Shown: piece after piece, positions 1-5,306 of the stretch | How the letters are laid out: the number at the start of each line of letters is the position of its first letter | How positions within the stretch are numbered: the stretch's first letter is position 1 | Source of the DNA: CAYPTI01 sp964413525 [NCBI: uncultured bacterium] | GTDB lineage: Bacteria; T1Sed10-126 | Reading direction: 5' to 3' | DNA length: 5,306 bases | NCBI GenBank assembly: GCA_964413525.1 | Contig: CAYPTI010000093.1 | Location: 1,950-7,255 of the forward strand | Notes under the pieces: model-generated | Told to the model about the DNA's origin: nothing | The model's input: the letters and a program-made list of their open reading frames with translations, nothing else | The model's database searches: none | Made by a program: the position numbers and the translations under genes

Positions 1-998
1 AGCACGTCCGCGTACCGTCCCGGTGCGATCCCCCCGACGAGGTTGTCGATCCCGTAGATCTCCGCGCAGTTCAGGCTGGCCATCTGTATGGCCTGAACCG
101 GATCCACCCCCTGCCGGATGGTCTGCCGGACAAGGTGATCCAGGTGTCCGTGGTCCAGAACGTCCTCGGCGTCAACGTCATCGGTGCAGAACGCCACCCG
201 CCGGGAGGGCAGATTGTACTCGGTCAGCACCCGGCTGTTTTCCTCCAGAAAATGAGCCACCGAGGACTCCCGAATCATGACGTACATTCCCCGGCGAAGT
301 TTGTCGGCCATCTCGTCGGCCGAATAGCTCTCGTGGTCGGCCCGGATGTCCATCGCGGCCAGGGTCGCGAGGTCCTTCCCGGAGGCGTACGGCGCGCACC
401 CGTAGATCCCCAGGTTGTTTTCGTCCGCCACGGTCAGCGCTTCCAGGGTGTCCTCGTCCCGTTCGTAGATGAATTCCTGGACCGTCTCCCAGATCCCCAC
501 GCATTCGTCCCAGTGTTGAGCTTCCCGATGGTCCTCGGGGGTCACCTCGTATCCGACCGTGGACGGCGGCAGGGTGTACGGAGTTTTAAACGGGACGCCC
601 CAGAAGACCTTCATTGGCGTTTGCCAGGCTTCGTCAAGAAAATCCCGTACCCCCTCCAGTCCTCTCACCACAAGGATCTGATCCAGGCCGGAGATCACCG
701 TGGTGGTCCCCCTGGGAACGACCAGCTCGGCAAACCGAGTCATCGACAGTTTGGAACATTCAACGTGAATGTGACCGTCCACCAACCCCGGCACCAGGTA
801 GGAATTCCCTGCGTCCAGCACCTTGGTAGTGTTTCCCCGGAGGTGATCCACCTCCCCGACCCGGGCGATTTTCGAACCGATCACGGCCACATCATCGGAT
901 CGGATCTCCCCGGTGTATACGTTGACCAGCCGTCCGTTTTCAATGATCAGGTCAGCCGGGTCCTCCCGTTGAATCGCGTTCGCCAGTTCCTGGTCCAT
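1..998 (-). CDS. Adenine deaminase-family amidohydrolase, divergent, 3' end cut off by the window
   Basis: The frame runs open from an ATG at 998 to the left edge, giving 332 codons with no stop. A GGGAGGA site six bases upstream fixes the start. The N-terminus (PADLIIENGRLVNVYTGEI, 14-32) matches the usual adenine deaminase opening. Metal-site features of the (beta/alpha)8 amidohydrolase barrel follow: HIH at 76-78, a Glu at 171 in the place of the usual GEMMN block, DHE at 221-223 and TDD at 272-274. The blocks GMYVMIRE (237-244), GHLDHLVR (284-291), AIQMASLN (303-310) and IAPGRYAD (324-331) are also typical. Known members convert adenine to hypoxanthine and ammonia. Two family blocks are changed here: the usual DPHEI reads GLDQI (104-108), and the usual GHAPG reads GCAPY (200-204), so a metal-ligand His is Cys. 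The true substrate may therefore differ. It lies 136 bases after the VOC gene on the same strand. Family membership is firm; the reaction is not. Confidence 0.88.
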   Translation of the reverse strand, partial: MDQELANAIQREDPADLIIENGRLVNVYTGEIRSDDVAVIGSKIARVGEVDHLRGNTTKVLDAGNSYLVPGLVDGHIHVECSKLSMTRFAELVVPRGTTTVISGLDQILVVRGLEGVRDFLDEAWQTPMKVFWGVPFKTPYTLPPSTVGYEVTPEDHREAQHWDECVGIWETVQEFIYERDEDTLEALTVADENNLGIYGCAPYASGKDLATLAAMDIRADHESYSADEMADKLRRGMYVMIRESSVAHFLEENSRVLTEYNLPSRRVAFCTDDVDAEDVLDHGHLDHLVRQTIRQGVDPVQAIQMASLNCAEIYGIDNLVGGIAPGRYADV

Positions 999-1004
999 CG
1001 TTCG

Positions 1005-1011
1005 TCCTCCC
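1005..1011 (-). promoter_or_regulatory. Ribosome binding site of the amidohydrolase gene
   Basis: On the minus strand the sequence reads GGGAGGA, six bases before the ATG at 998. It supports that start and shows that the gene is translated independently of the VOC gene upstream. Confidence 0.75.
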
Positions 1012-1053
1012 GGTTTTGATGAATTTGTCCACTCGTTCCTCTATCCCCTTCTC

Positions 1054-1079
1054 AACCGGCCTTAGACCGGATTTCCGGC
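1054..1079. repeat. Cluster of three CCGG tetramers with weak hairpin potential
   Basis: Between the VOC and amidohydrolase genes, CCGG occurs at 1056-1059, 1067-1070 and 1075-1078. CCGG is self-complementary, so alternative short stems of four to five pairs are possible. No T run follows on either strand, so it is not a convincing intrinsic terminator. The rest of the 999-1134 gap shows only the ribosome binding site near 1005; I see no clear promoter. Confidence 0.25.
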
Positions 1080-1134
1080 GTGACGTGCGAGAATCAGACG
1101 ACCTTCTCGAACCCCATTCGAAATCCGCTTTCCC

Positions 1135-1542
1135 TCACGACCTTTCGATGTTCCCTCGGCACTCGTACAGGTACCCGTCCGGGTCCCGGACAAGCATCAT
1201 CCGTCCCGGGGGCCAGGGGACCTCACGGGGTTCCTGAACGACACAGGCCGGCGGTCGAAGGTGTTCGGCGATACGGTCGGCCCGTTCCTCCAGCGACTCG
1301 CTGAATTCCAGAACCGTGACCTGCCCCTTTCCACGCGGGGGCTCCCCGGGAGATTCGAGGCCGAATTCGGCCAGGACCTCCGGATCGAAGTCCGGCTGGA
1401 GTTTCAGTTCGACCGAACCGGTCCGGTAGGAGACCGACTCGTCACCGATCCGCTCGGGAGTGAGCCCGAGGCATTCCTCATAGAAACGGCGGGAACGGTC
1501 TCGATCCTGAACCATAAGAAAGACCTGCGTCAGCTCGGTCAA
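1135..1542 (-). CDS. VOC-superfamily (glyoxalase/bleomycin-resistance fold) protein
   Basis: This 135-residue protein is about the usual length for a single-chain VOC protein built of two beta-alpha-beta-beta-beta modules. The first module opens with VFLMVQDRDRSRRFYEECLGL (strand, then helix, 7-27), a hallmark of the family. The second ends with VRDPDGYLYEC (118-128), which places the C-terminal Glu ligand at E127. Of the four usual metal-ligand positions (H/Q, E, H/Q, E) I see Q6, E45 in VELKLQ, Q74 in GQVTVLEF and E127, so both His positions appear to be Gln. The start is a TTG with AGGAGG nine bases upstream; the in-frame codon just before it is not a start. It follows coxE by 92 bases. 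VOC proteins include isomerases, epimerases, lyases and extradiol dioxygenases, and the sequence does not choose among them. A metabolic role beside the hydroxylase is inferred from position only. Confidence 0.85.
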   Translation of the reverse strand: MTELTQVFLMVQDRDRSRRFYEECLGLTPERIGDESVSYRTGSVELKLQPDFDPEVLAEFGLESPGEPPRGKGQVTVLEFSESLEERADRIAEHLRPPACVVQEPREVPWPPGRMMLVRDPDGYLYECRGNIERS

Positions 1543-1551
1543 TGATCGATC

Positions 1552-1557
1552 CCTCCT
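1552..1557 (-). promoter_or_regulatory. Ribosome binding site that decides the TTG start of the VOC gene
   Basis: The minus strand reads AGGAGG with nine bases to a TTG codon at 1542. There is no ATG or GTG at the expected position, so this site is the main support for a TTG start. The rest of the 92-base gap after coxE (1543-1634) holds nothing else I can identify. Confidence 0.7.
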
Positions 1558-1634
1558 GTCACCGGAATGACGTGCTTCGAACGACCGGACAAACTCCCTC
1601 CGGACGAACGCCCCACTTCAATCACGCCGGGACA

Positions 1635-2921
1635 TCAGGCGGACGCCCGGCGCCGAGGATCGAATCGATACCCGGCCTCCCGACCCCGTTCCATTCGCGG
1701 AAGCTGACGGCTCACTTCGGCCAGATCCCCCGGCCCCCGGAGGGCAAACAAACCATCAAGGAAAGGAAGGGCTTCCTTCATTCCCCGGGTCTCGGGTTCG
1801 TAGTGTCGGTCCGACGCCAGGGGATTAAACCACAGCAACAGACCGCTCCTCCTCCGCAACCAGGCCATTCCGCGTCGAAGTCGGTCAATTTCTCCCTGAT
1901 CCAGACCGTCACTCATGATTACCACACACGACCGTGAGTGAATCCGGTCGTAAAGTCTGTTCCGGAGGTCGTCAATCGCCCGACCGATGCGGGTCCCTCC
2001 TCCCCACTGCTGAAGAGCTTCCGTCAGGTGACGAACGTCCTCCAGGGTACGGTCCTCCCTGTCGAGCAGTGGCGTGATGTCCTGAACGTCGTGATCGAAC
2101 AGGAGCACATCGACCTGTCGGGCGGTTGCGTGCAGCGTTTTCAGCAGGTTCAAAAGATATCCGGGGGGGATGACGTCCAGTACCGATCGGCTTACGTCCG
2201 CCACCATCACCAACTCGGACCGGTCAACCCGTCTCTCACGACGAGGAAGATCCAGCAGCACCCCGCCGGTTTGTAGGTTTTCCCGCAGAGCCCGACGGAC
2301 GTCGGGGAGCGGGTCCCTTCGCCCCGTCCCCCGTTTGCGGCCCACCGAACGGGCCACAGCCCGGCAAAACGTCACAGCTTCCCGGTCGAGATCGTGGGAG
2401 AATCCACCGTCCGGAGACGAATCGGGGTCGATCCGGTCCCCGGCCGGACTGTAAAACGCCCCGGCTTCCGCAGGCTCCTCCGTCCGACGGTTGGATTCCG
2501 ATCCGATCCGGTCGTCATTCCATTCTCCCGTCTTCTTCCGGAGACTCGTGTTATCTTCCAGAGACCTGTCCGGAGCGCTGGAATCAACCGAATCGGACCC
2601 CGAGTCCTCAACCTCGGTCGAGACGGTTTGGTTCTCGGGACCGGCTGCTTTCCCCCGGTTCCAGAGATCAAACCAGAACCGTCGAAACAACCGTTCGAAG
2701 ACAGCCCGGTCGGACGGATCGCTGATGAACGTGCTGCAAAGAGCCTCCCTGACCTCCAGGCGATCCAGCGAGGGAAGACGGGACAGAGCGTCCAGCCCGT
2801 CCACTCCGGCGTGGGCGGGGATCGAAACCCCCTCCTCCCGGAGGGACCGGACGAGGGAAAGGACCCGGTCGGTCAACCAGCGACTGTCCCGGGGATCCGG
2901 TTCGACCGAACGGGCGTTCAT
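1635..2921 (-). CDS. coxE: CoxE-like von Willebrand factor A protein, molybdenum hydroxylase maturation
   Basis: This 428-residue protein has three parts. Residues about 14-90 are the helical CoxE N-terminal region. Residues about 91-180 are a low-complexity, charged, Ser/Asp/Glu-rich linker. From about 205 comes the VWA domain with an intact metal-ion-dependent adhesion site: DVSRS (D242, S244, S246), T310 in GGGTRIG, and D338 in MSDGLDQGE. The tail LLLWFNPLASDRHYEPETRG (361-380) and the following ALPFLDG are typical of CoxE. In CO dehydrogenase systems CoxE works with the AAA+ protein CoxD to build the mature molybdenum centre after cofactor insertion. The ATG overlaps the coxD stop by four bases (ATGA). 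There is only a poor ribosome binding site, so translational coupling to coxD is likely. This ATPase/VWA pairing is the classic MoxR arrangement. The family call is secure; the enzyme it matures is not shown. Confidence 0.93.
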   Translation of the reverse strand: MNARSVEPDPRDSRWLTDRVLSLVRSLREEGVSIPAHAGVDGLDALSRLPSLDRLEVREALCSTFISDPSDRAVFERLFRRFWFDLWNRGKAAGPENQTVSTEVEDSGSDSVDSSAPDRSLEDNTSLRKKTGEWNDDRIGSESNRRTEEPAEAGAFYSPAGDRIDPDSSPDGGFSHDLDREAVTFCRAVARSVGRKRGTGRRDPLPDVRRALRENLQTGGVLLDLPRRERRVDRSELVMVADVSRSVLDVIPPGYLLNLLKTLHATARQVDVLLFDHDVQDITPLLDREDRTLEDVRHLTEALQQWGGGTRIGRAIDDLRNRLYDRIHSRSCVVIMSDGLDQGEIDRLRRGMAWLRRRSGLLLWFNPLASDRHYEPETRGMKEALPFLDGLFALRGPGDLAEVSRQLPRMERGREAGYRFDPRRRASA

Positions 2922-3838
2922 GAGGACGCTTCGTCACCGGTGTCGAGCTGGCTGGCTTCGATAAGTACGTCCTCCAGTTCGTCCTCAATTGTGCTTACAT
3001 CCTCGGCCTCTTTCAGCAAACATCCAAGGGTCTGTTCCAGTTCCTCCCGGGTCAGGTCGTCCCCGTTCGCCGGGGAAAGGGCCTTCAACGCCTCCCCCCA
3101 ATCGATCATTTCCGCCAGACCGGGCCGCTTGAGCAGGGCTCGATCCCGCAGGACCGAGGCCACCCGGCACATGGCTTCCAGCCGGTCCTCGGAAAGTCCG
3201 CCAACCTTCCGATCGATAACGGCCTTTTCCTTCGTCCGATCGGGCAACTCCAGGTACAGGTACAGGCAGCGCCGTTTCAGCGCATCGCTCAACGCCCGGG
3301 TCCGATTGGACGTCAGGACCACCACGGGACGGTTCCGGGCCGTCACGGTGCCGAGTTCGGGAATGGATACCTGAAAATCGGAGAGAAATTCCAGCAGAAA
3401 GGCCTCGAACGCCGGATCGCTTCGGTCCACTTCGTCGATCAGCAGGACGGGGGGATTGTCCCCTTCATGTCTCAGGGCCTCCAGCAGGGGCCGTTCCTGG
3501 AGGTACTCCTCCGAGAACACCGACTCGGACCCGGTGTCTACCGACGCTTCTCCTGCCTGGATCGTCAACAGCTGCCGGGTGTAGTTCCACTCGTAAAGTG
3601 CCTGCTCAAGGGTCAATCCCTCGTAGCATTGGAGTCGGATGAGCCGGGTGTCCAGGGCCCGGGCGAGGACTTTTCCGAGTTCGGTCTTGCCGCTCCCGGG
3701 TTCCCCCTCGAGCAGAAGGGGTTTCCCCATCGTCAAACTGAGGTATACCGGGACCACGGTCCGTCGATCCGCCACGTAATCCTCCCGGTCCAGCAACGAT
3801 TCCAGTTCGTCGAGGGTGAGGGATTCAAAAAATCCCAT
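2918..3838 (-). CDS. coxD: CoxD-like MoxR-family AAA+ ATPase
   Basis: This 306-residue ATPase has a full set of AAA+ motifs. Walker A is GEPGSGKT (45-52), Walker B is VLLIDEVDRS (131-140) with D135 and E136, sensor 1 is TSNRT (N178), and an arginine-finger candidate lies in LKRRC (R189/R190). The stretch QCYEGLTLEQALYEWNY (70-86) is diagnostic of the CoxD branch of MoxR proteins, and KRPGLAEMIDW (237-247) sits at the sensor 2 region. In Oligotropha, CoxD is a chaperone ATPase needed to sulfurate the molybdenum of CO dehydrogenase, acting with CoxE and CoxF. The start is the only reasonable one: an in-frame TGA lies three codons upstream of the ATG, and the ribosome binding site is weak. It begins 32 bases after coxG and overlaps coxE. 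No coxF (XdhC-like) gene is seen between 5306 and 1. Confidence 0.95.
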   Translation of the reverse strand: MGFFESLTLDELESLLDREDYVADRRTVVPVYLSLTMGKPLLLEGEPGSGKTELGKVLARALDTRLIRLQCYEGLTLEQALYEWNYTRQLLTIQAGEASVDTGSESVFSEEYLQERPLLEALRHEGDNPPVLLIDEVDRSDPAFEAFLLEFLSDFQVSIPELGTVTARNRPVVVLTSNRTRALSDALKRRCLYLYLELPDRTKEKAVIDRKVGGLSEDRLEAMCRVASVLRDRALLKRPGLAEMIDWGEALKALSPANGDDLTREELEQTLGCLLKEAEDVSTIEDELEDVLIEASQLDTGDEASS

Positions 3839-3870
3839 GGACCATCACCGGGAACCGTTCCTTCGTCCGT

Positions 3871-4419
3871 TCATTCCTCGGGTTGAACCTGATTCTCAAT
3901 CGAGGTAAAGAATTGCTTGGTTAGCTTGTTGGCCACCGGTTTCAGCATCCGCTGGCCCATCTGGGCCAGTTTGCCGGAGATGTTGGTGCTGGCCCGCCAA
4001 GAAACCACCGCACCGGTCTCCCCTTCGGACAGGGACATGCCCGATTCCATCTGAAATTCACTTCCACCGCCCGTTCCCCGGCCGGTGGCCTTAACCTCCG
4101 GAAAGTCGGCCCGTTCCACCTCCACCATCACCTTAAAACTGGGTTTCATGGGACCGATGCCCACCTTCATCACGGATGCGAGATGCTGGTCCGTCCGGAT
4201 CTGCCGGGCTTCGATCGTTTCCCGATCGGCCTCCGGCCAGATCGTCTCGTCATCCGAGGAATCCGGTTCCAGGGCATCCACGTCGACGTCCTCGTCCTCC
4301 ACGGAGACCAGAAACTGACAGCCGGGAATGGCCCGTCGCAGGGCCACCGGATCGGTCAGCACAAGCCAGGCTTCCTCTGTTGCTAATCCCTTCAGCTCAA
4401 ATTCACCGGAAAATTCCAC
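3871..4419 (-). CDS. coxG: CoxG-like SRPBCC protein with an acidic insertion
   Basis: This 182-residue protein has the CoxG (START-like, SRPBCC) landmarks: an opening MEFSGEFELKGLATEEAWLV, then LTDP (21-24), IPGC (31-34), VGIGPMKPSFK (86-96), a Gly-rich turn GRGTGGGSEF (113-122) and ISGKLAQMGQRML (147-159), followed by a C-terminal helix. The fold makes a hydrophobic pocket. CoxG proteins have been linked to membrane attachment of CO dehydrogenase and, in mycobacteria, to quinone binding. Two features stand out. Residues about 41-78 form an acidic insertion (17 Asp/Glu in residues 41-70) where most family members have a short turn. The protein also ends at QPEE soon after the fold, with no hydrophobic membrane tail. 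The start is a GTG, two bases after the coxM stop, with AGGAGG placed inside the end of coxM. Its order between coxM and coxD supports an accessory role for the same hydroxylase. Confidence 0.9.
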   Translation of the reverse strand: MEFSGEFELKGLATEEAWLVLTDPVALRRAIPGCQFLVSVEDEDVDVDALEPDSSDDETIWPEADRETIEARQIRTDQHLASVMKVGIGPMKPSFKVMVEVERADFPEVKATGRGTGGGSEFQMESGMSLSEGETGAVVSWRASTNISGKLAQMGQRMLKPVANKLTKQFFTSIENQVQPEE

Positions 4420-4421
4420 CG

Positions 4422-5306
4422 TTATCGCTCCTCCTGGATTCGGTCATGTAATCGGTCCAGCGCTCGACGCGTGTACACCTTCAAAAGCTGAAGACGGTAC
4501 TCGGCGCTCGCCTGCAGATCGCTCAGGACCTCGTCCTCCTCGATCGACCGATCCGCTGCCGCGGAGGCCTCCTCCAGAACCTCCGGCTCGAGGGTCCGAC
4601 CCTCCAGGACCTCCTCGGCCCCGGTCAACCGGCACGGGTAGTTTACCATCCCGTTGGCCGCCAGGCGGGCCTTCTCCACCCGGTCCCCGTCCAGGGTTAT
4701 TACCGCCGCCACCCCGACCATGGCGTAGCCGGAGGACGGAGATGGTTTCTTGACGTAGGTGCTGTGAGTCGAATCGTCGTGGACGGGAAGCTCAAGCGAG
4801 GTCATCAGTTCCTCTTCCCCGAGATCGGTCATGAACAGTCCGTAGAAAAAGTCCTCCGCCGGGATGGTCCTCGTTCCGTCCGGTCCCCGTGCGTGAACCG
4901 TTCCCCCCAGGGCAAGGAACGGGGCCGGCAGGTCCGAGGCCGGGTCGGCGTGGGCGAGGTTCCCCCCGATCGTTCCCCGGTTGCGTACCTGGACGTCCCC
5001 CACCTCCGACGCGGCTTCCGCCAGACAGGTTGCTTTCGCCCGCAACTGTTTGGACCGTTCCAGGTCGACGTGGCGAGACAGGGCTCCAACCCGGAGGGAC
5101 CCGTTCTCCTCCTCGATCCCGGCCAACCCCCCGATCGACCGGATGTCGATCAACACGTCCGGCTGGGCCAGCCGTTGCTTCATCATGGGGATCAGGCTGT
5201 GTCCTCCGGCCAGCAACTTGGCCTCCCGATCCTGGTTTTCCCGTAGCAACTCAAGGGCCTCCTCAACGGTCCCGGCCCGGTGGTAATCAAACGGCGCTGG
5301 AAACAT
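4422..5306 (-). CDS. coxM: FAD-binding medium subunit of a CO/xanthine dehydrogenase-family molybdenum hydroxylase
   Basis: This 294-residue protein is full length for the family, which is usually about 280-300 residues. The opening MFPAPFDYHRAGTVEEALEL is the standard CoxM start, so the ATG at the window edge is probably real although its upstream region is unseen. The FAD-binding domain carries both hallmark motifs: AGGHSLIP (33-40), then TIGGNLAHADPASDLP (112-127). After SSGYAMVGVAA (191-201) comes the CO_deh_flav_C domain, ending in AEYRLQLLKVYTRRAL (268-283). The subunit takes electrons from the [2Fe-2S] small subunit and passes them from FAD to an external acceptor. Substrate is set by the large subunit, which is not in the window, so CO, purine, nicotinate-type or aldehyde substrates are all possible. 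Directly downstream is coxG rather than coxS or coxL, so those subunits must lie upstream beyond 5306 or elsewhere. Confidence 0.93.
   Translation of the reverse strand: MFPAPFDYHRAGTVEEALELLRENQDREAKLLAGGHSLIPMMKQRLAQPDVLIDIRSIGGLAGIEEENGSLRVGALSRHVDLERSKQLRAKATCLAEAASEVGDVQVRNRGTIGGNLAHADPASDLPAPFLALGGTVHARGPDGTRTIPAEDFFYGLFMTDLGEEELMTSLELPVHDDSTHSTYVKKPSPSSGYAMVGVAAVITLDGDRVEKARLAANGMVNYPCRLTGAEEVLEGRTLEPEVLEEASAAADRSIEEDEVLSDLQASAEYRLQLLKVYTRRALDRLHDRIQEER
4430..4435 (-). promoter_or_regulatory. Ribosome binding site that decides the GTG start of coxG
   Basis: The minus strand reads AGGAGG within the last codons of coxM, about ten bases before the GTG at 4419. No ATG is available at that position. 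The site and the two-base gap between TAA and GTG support tight co-expression of coxM and coxG. Confidence 0.75.

Noticed and set aside
1-998. The amidohydrolase as a decaying pseudogene because catalytic blocks differ
   Set aside because: The frame is uninterrupted through 332 codons, has a good ribosome binding site and keeps most metal ligands and C-terminal family blocks, which argues for a functional but divergent enzyme.
135-1019. Long open frame of 294 codons on the plus strand
   Set aside because: It lies antisense to the amidohydrolase, whose minus-strand frame carries clear family motifs. The plus-strand translation is rich in His, Pro, Gly and Arg with no recognisable domain, as expected for a shadow frame in GC-rich DNA.
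1018-1058. Possible promoter upstream of the amidohydrolase, with TTGAGA as a -35 box
   Set aside because: No matching -10 box is found at about 17 bases. The nearest AT-rich hexamer is more than 20 bases away, so the call would be guesswork.
1054-1079. Possible intrinsic terminator between the VOC and amidohydrolase genes
   Set aside because: The stem is only four to five pairs and no T run follows on either strand.
2394-3374. Open frame of 326 codons on the plus strand
   Set aside because: It spans the antisense of parts of two well-supported genes, coxE and coxD, and its translation is low-complexity Ser/Arg with no motif.
4764-5246. Open frame of 160 codons on the plus strand
   Set aside because: It is antisense to the FAD subunit and its translation shows no family signature.
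2918-5306. A true aerobic CO dehydrogenase locus
   Set aside because: CoxM, CoxG, CoxD and CoxE homologues accompany many non-CO hydroxylases, and the CoxL motif needed for the call is not in the window.

Overview
The window carries six genes, all on the minus strand, so it reads from right to left. It looks like part of an accessory operon for a molybdenum hydroxylase of the CO dehydrogenase/xanthine dehydrogenase family. The DNA is GC-rich. Three of the six starts have strong AGGAGG-type ribosome binding sites and most gaps are tight, which suggests a bacterium. The proteins are mildly acidic, and the CoxG-like protein has a strongly acidic insertion of a kind I associate with salt-adapted lineages, including haloarchaea. 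I cannot name the taxon.

Layout in transcription order: (1) 5306-4422, a complete FAD-binding medium subunit (CoxM type), whose ATG is the last codon of the window; (2) 4419-3871, a CoxG-like SRPBCC protein with a GTG start two bases after the coxM stop; (3) 3838-2918, a MoxR/CoxD AAA+ ATPase; (4) 2921-1635, a CoxE-like von Willebrand A protein, overlapping coxD by four bases (ATGA); (5) 1542-1135, a small VOC (glyoxalase-fold) protein with a TTG start; (6) 998-1, the N-terminal 332 codons of a divergent adenine deaminase-family amidohydrolase, running off the left edge.

How they may work together: CoxM would pass electrons from a molybdenum catalytic subunit (CoxL-like) and an iron-sulfur subunit (CoxS-like), neither of which lies in the window. 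CoxD and CoxE would form an ATPase/VWA pair that matures the molybdenum active site. CoxG is an accessory protein, linked in other systems to membrane or quinone coupling. The last two genes suggest that the hydroxylase acts on an organic, perhaps purine-like, heterocycle rather than CO. This is inference, because the catalytic subunit that would settle the substrate is outside the window.

The most notable signals are altered active-site blocks in the adenine deaminase-like protein, the acidic insertion and missing membrane tail of CoxG, and the linkage of the Cox maturation module to a VOC protein and an amidohydrolase. There are no RNA genes, mobile elements, CRISPR arrays or convincing terminators. 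No gene-free stretch exceeds about 140 bases.
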